In this document: positions 43,193-53,348 of the stretch, piece by piece
Layout of the letters: every line of letters begins with the position of its first letter
How positions within the stretch are numbered: the stretch's first letter is position 1
Source: Paraphoma chrysanthemicola
Taxonomy: Eukaryota > Ascomycota > Dothideomycetes > Pleosporales > Phaeosphaeriaceae
Direction of reading: 5' to 3'
DNA length: 64,000 nucleotides
Assembly (NCBI GenBank): GCA_020744225.1
Contig: JAGMWG010000015.1
Coordinates: 620,001-684,000, forward strand
Translations under genes and position numbers: made by a program
Notes under the pieces: model-generated
Database searches by the model: none
Seen by the model: only the letters and a program-made list of their open reading frames with translations
Told to the model about the DNA's origin: nothing

Positions 43193-44825
43193 ATGTCGAC
43201 ACCAACCAAGACGCCATCACCTAAAGGCGCACCGCCAGTTCCAGGAAACACGCCAATGGCTCCGCCAACAACCCCAGGGGCACACTCGCCGTCGATGACA
43301 CCCGCCACACCGGGCAGGACTGTATCATCGCCTGCGCCGCATACACCAGGCACATCTAACTCTCCCGCCAGCGTCCCGCGCACTCCAGGCGGAAGTCTAC
43401 TCAAGTCATGCTCCGCCGACCCAACCGACTTCACCAAGATCAAGATCCACACAGCAAAGTGCACAGAATGCGACCAGCGCAATGAGACGGACAACATGTT
43501 GCGCTGTCCCGGCTGTGGATGGCAGATCTGCGTGCCCTGCCAAGAGAAGCGCACAAAGAAGGGACGAGACTTGATACACGGCGGCATGGGCACACCAGGC
43601 GGTTTGCTCGGCCTGCGTTCTGGCGGCATAAGCAAGCGGCGCGTCTTGGGCTCAATAAAGAGTCCTGCGCCATCACCGTCGAAACCTTTACCCAAGCCGC
43701 AGCTTCAAGACGATATCGCTATGAACGACCGTACGGCCAGTACCTCCATGGCTTCTACCATACCGGACATCAAGGGTAAAGGCAGAGCCAGACCGACTCC
43801 AGCATCTAAACCCCTCCCAAAGAAGCGCCCAGCAAAAGGCAAAGCAAAGGTTGATTTAAGCGACGAATCCTCAGACGATGACTTCGCACCTGACCCAACT
43901 TCTCCAACAACACACAAACGTCGTCGCACAACACTCCACATCACAGACACACCCACCGCAACATCCGCGCGCCCGCATCGACGTACTGCACACACCACCA
44001 ACAACACGCAGGCTAATTACGTTACCCTCTCATCCCCAAGCCCCGACGCCAGCAGTGATAGTCTCAGCGTGCCCGCCGACATCGCCGCGAGTACAGGACG
44101 TCGACCAACGAGTTTGAACCACGGGGAACTGCAGCGAGCGTTTGGCGTTGACGTGTCCGTATTGCCGGAAGGTAGGATTCACGAGTTATTACGCGAGAAT
44201 GGGATCGATGTTCCAGGACGCAGGTACAATGAGCATTTTCTCGCGAGGCGGGAGCCCGTGGTTGTGAATCCTGTGATTGGGATACCTGACGTAGTTAGGC
44301 GGATGGCGGAGACCAAGGGGCGATTGAGTGCAGAGGAGAGGGTTGAGATGAGGAATAGAGAGGCGATTGTGAGTTGTTGTTTTATCTTTTTGGATGTGTT
44401 GAGACTGGACTGATGGATGATAGGAACGTGCCTACCAACCGGTTCAAACACTCCGCCTCCTCGCCAAAAACATCTCAATCAAGCACACAGCTCAAGCGTC
44501 TAAAAGCTTCAATCCTCCGCTCACCACCGATGAATCTGCCGAAATCTCCAGCGCACTCGATGAAACAGCCAGGAAATGGGCTTCCGCGACGCACGCCAAG
44601 CTCCCCGCCGCGCTGCAACGCACAGTCGATAGGGGCCTGGACATGCGGCTCGATCATGTAGATGCGGCGTACAGAGCGCAGGTGGAGAAGGTATTGGAAG
44701 AGAGGGCGGCAGGGAAGATTGCAGAATATGAGGAGGAGAGGAGGATGATTGGGGGAGGTGAATGGGATGAGGGTGAGGACACGGGTGCTGTGGAGGATGT
44801 CGCGCAGTTGGTGGAGAAAGAGTGA
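43193..44825 (+). CDS. hypothetical nuclear-type protein with a Cys-rich zinc-binding segment
   Basis: Two exons, 43193-44368 and 44424-44825, with a 55-nt phase-0 intron (GTGAGT...GATAG), 525 residues. The first ~75 residues are Thr-Pro repeats (many TPG units). A compact zinc-binding segment follows at ~90-117: CTEC, then CPGCGWQIC and CVPC pairs. Then come a basic disordered region with nuclear-signal-like stretches (THKRRRTT, KKRPAKGKAK) and an SDESSDDD acidic patch. The C-terminal ~190 residues are helical, including LRENGIDVPGRRYNEHFLARREPVV and a final coiled-coil (VLEERAAGKIAEYEEERRM). I do not know the family. A chromatin or transcription role is a guess from composition. Splicing joins RNREAI to ERAYQPVQT cleanly. 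Confidence 0.8.
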
Positions 44826-45594
44826 AAGGCCGATTGCCATCTAATTAGACGGACCTGACCACGTCCGTTGGGCATTGAGACTCCCAAACCGTGGTCGAAA
44901 TGGCGATGAGAGACCAGCTCTTTCTAGGCTGTTGTGCGATGCTTTTGTAGCACGCGCAGCTTTCGTCCTGGGCTCATTATGCATTGGAGCGGCAAGCATG
45001 GTTGGCGACGGGTTGTGTGCAGTAGCAGGATGCATTGACTAGCTGTGTCATTGGTGTTCCTAGATACCCAGGCTCATCTTGAGCACGTTGCAATGACCCT
45101 AAGTTCCTATTTCAGAATTGCATAGTGTCATGCGTCGTACAAAATGTCGATGCCAGAATAGGAGGACCGAAATTCGACAAGTGTGATGACTAGATTTGGG
45201 CCGTCACCTGCATGGAGGCTACAGCTGCTGGCCAAGCCTCGTTTCACGTAGCGCTGATGCTGAATGGTAGTCCTAGAGGTTTCCTCGGAAATGATCAATA
45301 TTGTAGGTTGCAGTCGAGGGATACAGAGTCCTGAAGGGAAGCAGAGACGGACCCGGGGTTGCAGTTCACAAGACGTACAGACACGATCTGCCGGGTAAGA
45401 TGTATTCTCATTTGAAAACATTACGCCATCTCCCATGTATATGCCTGACTGACTAAAAGAGACGCTAGTGAGAACCATGACAGAAGTAGGAAAGATTATG
45501 GGTATCCAAAAGCGGCCGAAGCCAATGCAGAGTCGAACAAGCAATGAAAGGGGATGTAACAAGCATTTGCCCAGGTATCGAAGGGTACGACGCC
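44826..45594. other. convergent intergenic region
   Basis: Between the 3' ends of the neighbouring genes. A 144-codon minus frame (45128-45562) is present but has no convincing protein character. Probably 3' UTRs. Confidence 0.35.
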
Positions 45595-46206
45595 CTACCG
45601 AGCACCAAATTGAACCGTCAGGCCTCCTTGGGTAGGCTCGATGCGATCGACTTCGTCCTCAGCCTGGCCGCCAAGGGCCTGCTCCAACCATGCCGTCTCG
45701 TCATCCTCGGTATCTGCCGGGGCGCCAGACGACGAGGGTCTGCTGGTGTGCTTTCGCAGCGTAGCGAAGCGTTCGTTGAAGAGACGGGCGTACTCGGAGT
45801 CATTGGTGGGCTGCTCCGTGACTTCGGGAGGGATGGTGGTTGGTTGAGAGACAGGGATCAACTGCCTGCGCGCAAGGGATGAGTACAAGCGATGCCAAAA
45901 CAGACAACTACATCCAGGGCAGGAGCGAGCAGCTGTCGCGGAAGGAGCACTCACTCAGACGTCTCAGCGCAGATGCGCTCCAGTGTCTCTCGCTGGCGGC
46001 GCAGCTCCTCTGGATCGGGCTGGGGCACACTATGCGCGCCGCCTGCAGTGCCGTAGTTGGGCTGGTACGGGTCGTGGAGCAGGTGCGAGGCGTCCGACTG
46101 CTGTAAGGGATGTGAGCCTCGATAGCGCATGTGTCAACTGCATTGTGCGACTCACGTCTGACTCGGAGGGGCGCCGCCCACCGAGGCAGGAGGAGCAGAT
46201 GCCCAT
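45595..46206 (-). CDS. LAMTOR1/Meh1-like lipid anchor of the EGO/Ragulator complex
   Basis: Three exons, 46206-46156, 46100-45955 and 45865-45595, with introns of 55 and 89 nt (GTGAGT donors, TTACAG and GCGCAG acceptors), give 155 residues. The first exon is only 17 codons and starts MGICSSCLGG: Gly2 for N-myristoylation and Cys4/Cys7 for palmitoylation. The LAMTOR1 core follows with LLHDPYQPNYG and PDPEELRRQRETLERICAETSEQLIPVS. The C-terminal half (FNERFATLRKH, DEDDETAW-like acidic end) is variable. In yeast and animals this subunit tethers Rag GTPases to the vacuole or lysosome to activate TORC1. The exons are found by splice sites and phase; the family match of the assembled N-terminus supports them. 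The gene is divergent from the secreted-protein gene at 47263. Confidence 0.88.
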
Positions 46207-47262
46207 GGAATGAGGTGCACTGTGGGAAATGCGCAGCGGGTGGCCGGGGTGGGAACGCTCAAGTGCGGGGGAAGTCGAGGAGCTATGGGGGTGGTTTGCT
46301 GTTGTTTAGTGGTAGATGACGTTTGCGACCAGAAGCGAAGCCATCGTTGGCATGCGACGACGCTGCAATGGCGGGTGGCTGGTGGTCGTCCCTGCCGCAA
46401 TAATAACGGGTCGTGCTTTCCTGTTGTGATCGGCGGAAAATCTCCGGGCCTCTTGGCGCTGAGCCTGGAAAGAGCCGCAACCCTCACCCGTCGTCACCAC
46501 CGTTGACTGACATCTGACATTTCAGCCTTGTCAGGTATCCATCACCACATCGGGATGTGGCTGAGACATGGGCATTCCCGCCTGGCCTGCGCCACATGCA
46601 CATCCTCATGTTCCCCCCAAGTAGGCCGTTGTCACGTAGTTTGAACATAGACACTTCAGGAAGCCTGTAGGACATTTCGTTACATCGTCATGGACGACTA
46701 GGTCGCTCTTGCCCATGTCCAACCTTCTCCCAAGCGCAGAGCCCGTCTTTTCAAACCTTGTGAACACCCAATTCATCGAATTTTGAAACACCATCTCCCT
46801 TTGCAAGCTCATCTCCACGTCCCCAGAGCTGGGAGAATGCGACAGACGCGCTCGCGACGGTGGACTTGGCGCGCGCCCTTCCATTCCAACAATCCACGAA
46901 AGGAATAGCCACTGCCAAGCCACCCCAAACCATCTCTACCAGGTAAGCGACCGTCCTCGCTACCACCCGCTTCGACATTCTCGATGCTTGTTCCACGTAA
47001 GGTCATCATCGTTCGTCACGCCTCACGCGAAACTGTTCCAACGCGTGCAATATACTCCGAATCAGTACTCCATGTCCCTCTGCAAGGCACATTGTGGGTA
47101 TGGCCGCAATCCTGGTGGCTAGCCACCGCCCGGCCAAGTCACGCCTCGCTCTTATAGAGGTGTGTCCAGTAGATTTCGACTTGCCATCCGTCCAAACAAC
47201 GCCTCTTGCTACTGCTGTAGACGTTCGATCAGAGTATCTCTCATTCTCTTGAGTACTCGATC
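46207..47262. other. divergent promoter region
   Basis: About 1.06 kb between the LAMTOR1-like gene and the large secreted protein gene. No coding region supported. Confidence 0.4.
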
Positions 47263-50200
47263 ATGTCACTCACTCGCCCCACGTGGGCTTCTGTCCTTCT
47301 TCTCTCTTTTTGTACATTTTCCGAAGCATGGGTCCTGCATCGCAAGCCGGCTGGTCGCGCGCAAATTGCGAAGGACGCTGCGCCTATAGAGCTTCGCCAC
47401 GACGCAGCACAGGTTGTTAGCCTCGAGAAACGCCAGGATTCGGAGTTGTATTGTCCGGATGATCGCTGGCAGGAGTTTCTAAACAGCAACCCCGAAAATC
47501 GCATCAAAACTTTCTGTAACGAATGGCTGGGTATCAGCCCGGCCACCACAGTGTTGGAGTACACCCCAACCATGTATGTGAGCTGCTGAAGGCAATCTAA
47601 CAGGGATTAACAACGTGCAGTACAATCACAACCAGTGCAGCCACAGTGACTACCTTTACGTCCACTACGCGCATACTGACCAGCTCGACAACCACAGTTA
47701 CTGCGACGACGACTCTTGCAGCACGCCTACCTAGGGCAGCCAACATTGCCGCGGTCGCTGAAGACATCATCAATTCTGTCATCGAGAGCGGAACAACATC
47801 TGAGGCCGTAGCCACCAAGAATGAGCAGAGAATACAAGCGGAATCTGGGCTCGCTAATGCGTGCTCTTGCAAAATGGTCGACCCGACCGCGACGGTGACG
47901 ACTTCTTATGCCGTTCCTCCTGTGGTAAGTCCGGTCACAAATCGACAAGTCCACTACCTGACACTGCTAGTACACTACCGTTGGCTTTCGGGTAATCAGC
48001 TTCTCCAGGATCACAGAAACCAGGATTTTCACAACTCTGTACACAGTCACAGAGACACCAAGTGGCGCTGGTGCAGCGACATCGGCGCAAACTGCTGCCA
48101 CGTCGAGCGCCCTGGTTGAGCGACAAAATTCTACGTCCAGCGACCTGGCCAGCAGTGCTGGGGCTCCAGATGGCTCCTCGGCGTCTTCGCTTGCATCAAC
48201 TTCTCTAGTTGTCACATCTGCTAGCGTTACATTTGCTGTCTCTTCTAGTACGGCCGCTGCATCCAATGCAACCACTTCCGATCCTGCAACACCGGTGGTC
48301 ACTGCCATTCCTTTCACCTGTCCGGATGCAGCGGACACGAATATTGATCAGGTCGTTGGAGGCTTCAAGCTTGACTACCTCGTCCTCTGTAATACCGAGA
48401 TCGTCACCCAGGATCGCGTTGGAAGGCCAGTCGATACCAAGGACGCAACAGCGTGCACTGCGCAGTGTTCAGTAGTCAATGCAAAGACTGGCCAGAATAC
48501 ATGTCTCGCGGCGGTATTCACACCGTACACTGACGGCCGATCTGGCGGCCTCTGTGTTCTTAACGGAGCAGAGGACCCCGAGTATGCTGACAAACCCGGT
48601 TCCGTTGTGATTGTGCCTGTGGGCATTTCCGCCAATCCCAATCAATGTGCAGAGTTTGAAAGAGCTGCAAACTCGAGCAGCGCCGTCGATACCTCTTCCT
48701 TGGTAGCGTCTATCACGTCAGCCGGGATCGCGATATCCACGCCAGGACTTCTGACCCAGACTGCTGATGGTGGCGTCTTCGAGACATATGTCTCAGCCAA
48801 TTCCACCGATGCGGGAGGTACTGTTCATTGGAGTTGGTACCGCGTCTCTGCATCATCCAGCTTCTGGTGGGCGGTCTATGCAACTTCGTGGTCTTGCACA
48901 CGCGCCATCACCCAGACTATTGTGCAACAGCCTCCAACCGCTGAGCCTGTAACATTAACCACCGTCCTCACAACAACCATCATCAACGGCGCGACTACCA
49001 CTATTATTTCTGGTAATTCAACTAGCATATCCTACGGTGACGGTGGGGGTGGCATAATAACGCCAACATTTGTGCCGGCGTCTACCACCAGCGGGAACGG
49101 CGAGCTTACGACGTTCTTTTCGGAAGCAACGCGGACCTCTACAGGCGATGGTGGCATTATCCCTCCAACACCCGGCGCTTCCATCTCTTCAAGTGCGCCT
49201 ACTGCTAGCGAGCAGGTCTCGACCCTCCAAGGCTCGACTATCCTCAGTGTGTCCGGAAGTACCGCTACGCTGATCTCAACTGGCAGTCAAGGCATAGTTG
49301 AACCATCACCCAGCACGCTGGTCGTCTCCAATTCTCCCGTAACTCTCACCACAAATGAAACCACTGTCGTGATCATTGGCAGCTCGCTGTCTTCTTCGTC
49401 GGGTTCTACAGCGACATTTGTCTCTACTGGCGATAATGGAGCGATCCCACCTGCCTCATCTGGCGGATCTGCCGCGATCACCATTTCGACCCGGGCCTCA
49501 ATATCAAGCTTCTCTAGTGAGACTGGTAGCTCCGAGTCAGGTGTGAGCACCACCAACCGGACATATACGGCAAACTCGACAAGCGTTGCCACGTCGGCAG
49601 GATCTGCCAACCTTACCCTTTCAGGTGCTACTTCAACAATTACTTCGGATGGCGCTGAAGGTATCATTACGCCGTCTATTGACACCAGATCCAGTAGCTT
49701 CGCATCGCAGACCATCCAAGCGGTATCAAACTCGACGCTGCCTAGCAATTCAGCATCGCCAAATGTGACAGTCTCAGTAGGATCCTTCGCCTCAACAACT
49801 TCGGGGTCGACATCGACTTTCGTCAGTACTGGCTCTGCAGGTATCATCCCACCTGTACCAGGCTCCAGCTCGGGCGGTGCATCTGTGTCCATATCGGCCG
49901 GAAGCGCCAATGTCACGGTTGGTAGTAGCACGGCTACTTTCACTTCCACTGGCGACAGTGGGTTGGTTCCACCAGGAAGTGCGTCGAGCGGGACCGTATC
50001 GCCATCTTCAGGCATTTCAAGTAGTGCAAGTGCTATTCCAACACCTAGTGCGAACGTCAGCATCATTGTCTCGTCTGGCGGTTTCCAGAGCACAACCTCC
50101 GGGTCGACTTCCACCTTTGTCTCCACTGGCTCAAATGGCCTCATCCCTCCAGCCTCCACGAACGTTTCGAGCTCGCCTATACCAAGCACAGCTTCTGAAT

Positions 50201-52653
50201 CATCTCCACAAGTCACTGTCTCGATAGATGCTCTGACATTCTCTACCTCGGGCTCTGCAGGCACTTCAATCTCTACGGGAGCATCTGGTGAGATTCCGCC
50301 AGCTTCACTGAACTCGACCTCCAGCACACCAACAAGTGTGGCTCCTACTCCTCAGGTCGATATCTCATCTACAGGTGGCGTCAGCAGTTTTACAGTTCAA
50401 GGTAGCACGGCCACTTCACTTGCTGCCGGCAGCAGTGGCATTATCGTGCCTTCAGCAAATTCATCGGTACCTGTCCCAAGCTCTCCATCAGCCGCTAGTT
50501 CGCCATCCACTTCCAGTGGGTCCATCTCGGCCGAACCAAGCGTCACTCCCAGCCCAAGTTCGAACATCTCAACAAGCGCAGTCACGTCGCCGCCTTCGCT
50601 CATCTCTTCCGTCGCGAGCACTGCCGCCTTGAATTCCTCCAGCAGTTTCCCGTGCCAAGGGACTCTCACAACGCCAGGTTGCTTTTTCACGAACTCTGAC
50701 CAACCACGCACTCCTTTCCTTCAGACGAGGTCAAGTTCAGTACGCCCCAGTAGCAGTGGAACATCTGTGCCGTCACTAAACTCTTCGATTGCGATCTCAA
50801 GCAGCGCCAATATATCGACAACCTCTACTTCTAGTGCATTCCCCTGCCAAGGTACTCTCACGACGCCAGGATGTTTCTTTACCAATTCGGATCAGCCACG
50901 CACTCCCTTCCCACAGACGCGATCCTCAGCATCAGTGCGTAGCTCAAGCGTACTGCCGTCTGCGAACTCATCCATTCCCGCCAGCCCAGGTGTGACACCA
51001 AGCACTAGCGTTGCCACGGGTTCTTCCGCAGTGGCCTCCAGCTCAATCCCTCCCTTGTCCGCCAACAGCACTAGTTCCCCGCCTACAAGCAACGGAACAA
51101 GCAGCGTGCCGTCGTTGGTCTTACCAACCCCATCTGGCAATATTACAGCGTCTGTACCGCCACCAGTTCGGACTGAAGAGGTTGTCACGAGCTCGTCGAA
51201 CTCATCGATACCTGGATCAGTCTCAACTCCAACTCCTTCGGTCAATTCGACCGTGCCAGTGGCATCATCTAGTATCCCGCCATTATCGAGCAACTCGACT
51301 ATCCTCACATCATTTGCAGCCTCGTCTTCGGTCCCTCCAGCGTCAGCAAACTCGACGAGGCCTGCAACTACAAGCGTTCCAGCGCCATCAGCAAGCATCC
51401 CCGGACCTTCTGGTAACGTCACTTCGAGCCCACCGACCATAGAGACCCCTGTGATACCGCCTTTCGGAGGTAACACTACGGAGCCTCCATTCTCCGTTGC
51501 GTCTATTAGTATCGCCAGTGTGTCGCTCAACTCAACAGCGCCGCCCTTCACGAACATCACAAGTGTACCATCAGCAACGCCGAGTCCGTCATTGAATATC
51601 ACTAGCGTGCCTTCAGCAACACCTAGTGCCTCGCTCAACATCACGATGACTCCTCCGTTCCCGACCGGCAACTCGTCTATGCCTTCATCTACACCAACTC
51701 TCTCGCTGAACAGTAGCACCCCCGATATATGCCCGACGGCTGCAATCACTGTGACCCAACTCAGTGTCTCTATCGCAACAACCACTGAGGTCGTGACTAT
51801 TGTGCAAACATCGATTCAAGTGCAGACCTCCATAGAGATTCAGACCGTGCTAGCAACTGCCCTTGCGCCTGCAGAAAGCTCCATCATCGCATCCATCGAG
51901 AGTGCTGCCGCCGCGCCCATCGAGGCTTCAGCCTCTGAGTCAGCCTCTATTTCAATACTCGCCTCAGTCTCCGCGTCCGTATCTGATTCAGCCCCTGCTT
52001 CGCCCTCTGCTTCAATCTCCGCTTCCGGTGCCTCTTCATCAACCCTCTCTTCGCAAGCCCCTACCTCCACCCCCTTCGTCCCTGGCGATCTTGCATCCCG
52101 CTTCCGCGTCCGCGGAACGCCCGCCACCCCAGAACAAATCGCTGCCGCCTGCGCCGATACGAAGAACATCGTGCTCAATCCCGACTTCGCCCAGGAATCC
52201 GACGGCACGGTCCCCGGCTGGAGCATCGATTCCGCCGACCCCAACATCGCCGTGACAAGCGTCGACTCGCCCGATGGCAACGGCACAATCGCACAATTCC
52301 GCTCCGCAGCCGCAGGCCGCGAATTGACCACCATGCAGCCCTTGACCGTCTGTCCAGGCGAACAATACTCCTTCAGCGCATCTGCACGCCAGGAGAACGA
52401 GCTCGCTGGGTGTAGCGTCGAGTATGCGGTTGTCGATAGCACGGGCAAGAAGGATGTTATCCTCACCACGAAGCCGCAGACAGGATGGGTCCAGAAAGAC
52501 GCATTCTTCACGGCGAAAACTGGAGACAAGGCCGCTGAGGTGGAGCTCTGGATCACGGCGAGGTGTGATGGGTTCCAAGGGTTCGTTGTGAGTGATGACG
52601 AGGGTTTCATGAGGGTTGAGGTTGCGGGGGTGAGTGTTGTCAAGGATGATTGA
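47263..52653 (+). CDS. giant secreted Ser/Thr-rich protein with PAN-like and C-terminal CBM-like domains
   Basis: Three exons, 47263-47573, 47621-47924 and 47971-52653, with introns of 47 and 46 nt, give 1765 residues. A signal peptide (hydrophobic VLLLSF core, cleavage near FSEA at ~22) is followed by a Kex2 site (LEKR, ~54-57). A PAN/apple-like domain lies at ~317-432 (PFTCPDAADTN through NQCAEFERA, with several Cys). From ~480 to ~1560 the chain is almost all Ser, Thr, Pro, Gly, Ala and Val. It includes degenerate ~40-residue repeats with the core STFVSTGSxGIIPP, and many NSS/NST/NIT sites, so it should be heavily O- and N-glycosylated. The C-terminal ~165 residues (NIVLNPDFAQESDG, PGWSID, VCPGEQYSFSASAR, GWVQKDAFFTA) fold like a CBM4/9-type galactose-binding domain. 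There is no GPI tail. Likely a cell-wall or adhesion protein. Confidence 0.85.
50647..50919 (+). repeat. two near-identical Cys-containing 27-residue units
   Basis: Units starting at 50647 and 50839 (192 bases, 64 codons apart) both encode FPCQGTLTTPGCFFTNSDQP followed by RTPF and QTRS. They are the only cysteines within a ~1000-residue Ser/Thr-rich stretch, so each may form one small disulfide loop. Confidence 0.85.
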
Positions 52654-53258
52654 ATGTGATGAAGGAGTCCATGAGGGAGATGGAGTGGATAAGATAGAAG
52701 GAAGACGGTGGGTGTGAGAACATTGAATGAGGATATATGATATGATGGTGTAGATCAGGTCAGGTTAGGGTTTTGTATGATTTTTTCTTTTTCCTCGGGA
52801 AACATGTCTTTGGCGTTTTGGGTACTTTTCAGTAATATGAATACCAAGTTTTCAACTTTGGATGGATAATTGTTAACGGTTTTTTTGACTCATTCTTGTG
52901 ATTTGGGGAAAGAGTTACATGGCATTTGGCAATGACGTGGTGTAGGCGACGTCACAGGCGATGACTAAATGGAATGGAGTTCCGTTAGCATGGCAGTTGT
53001 CTGTTATATTGGTAGTGCATTGGGCTGGGAGCTGCGCACTCACCGGGTCGCTAGAATCGAGCGGCCGAATTGGGCTTGGTATGTAAAACGGAGTCGTCAT
53101 GGGAGTGAGGAGTTGAATAAGATGCTAGAGAGGGATGATTCTGAGGTAAGATGGTGGGGATCGTAAAGGGGTATGTGGGTTGCAAGGTCATGGTGGAACG
53201 TGGACTTTAGTATGTTTGGTGCGGTTGGTAATGTTAGGAGCCGTAATGGACTGTCGTG
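52654..53258. other. 3' flank of the giant secreted protein gene
   Basis: No gene seen. T-rich stretches near 52770-52890 are consistent with a 3' UTR and polyadenylation region. Confidence 0.35.
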
Positions 53259-53348
53259 CTTGAGAAATTGAAGGGCTTGAGAAATTGAAGGGCTTGAGAA
53301 ATTGAAGGGCTTGAGAAATTGAAGGGCTTGAGAAATTGAAGGGCTTGA
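53259..53348. repeat. 17-bp minisatellite, five perfect copies
   Basis: The unit CTTGAGAAATTGAAGGG is repeated five times without change (53259-53343), then the first five bases of a sixth copy. Because 17 is not a multiple of 3, the copies read in all three frames, and the array is not part of any gene I can support. Confidence 0.95.

Noticed and set aside
49287..51785. Two long minus-strand frames (346 and 297 codons) opposite the stalk of the secreted protein
   Set aside because: They are the mirror of a Ser/Thr/Pro-rich coding strand, which rarely makes antisense stops. Their Glu/Val/Gly-rich readings follow the repeats exactly.
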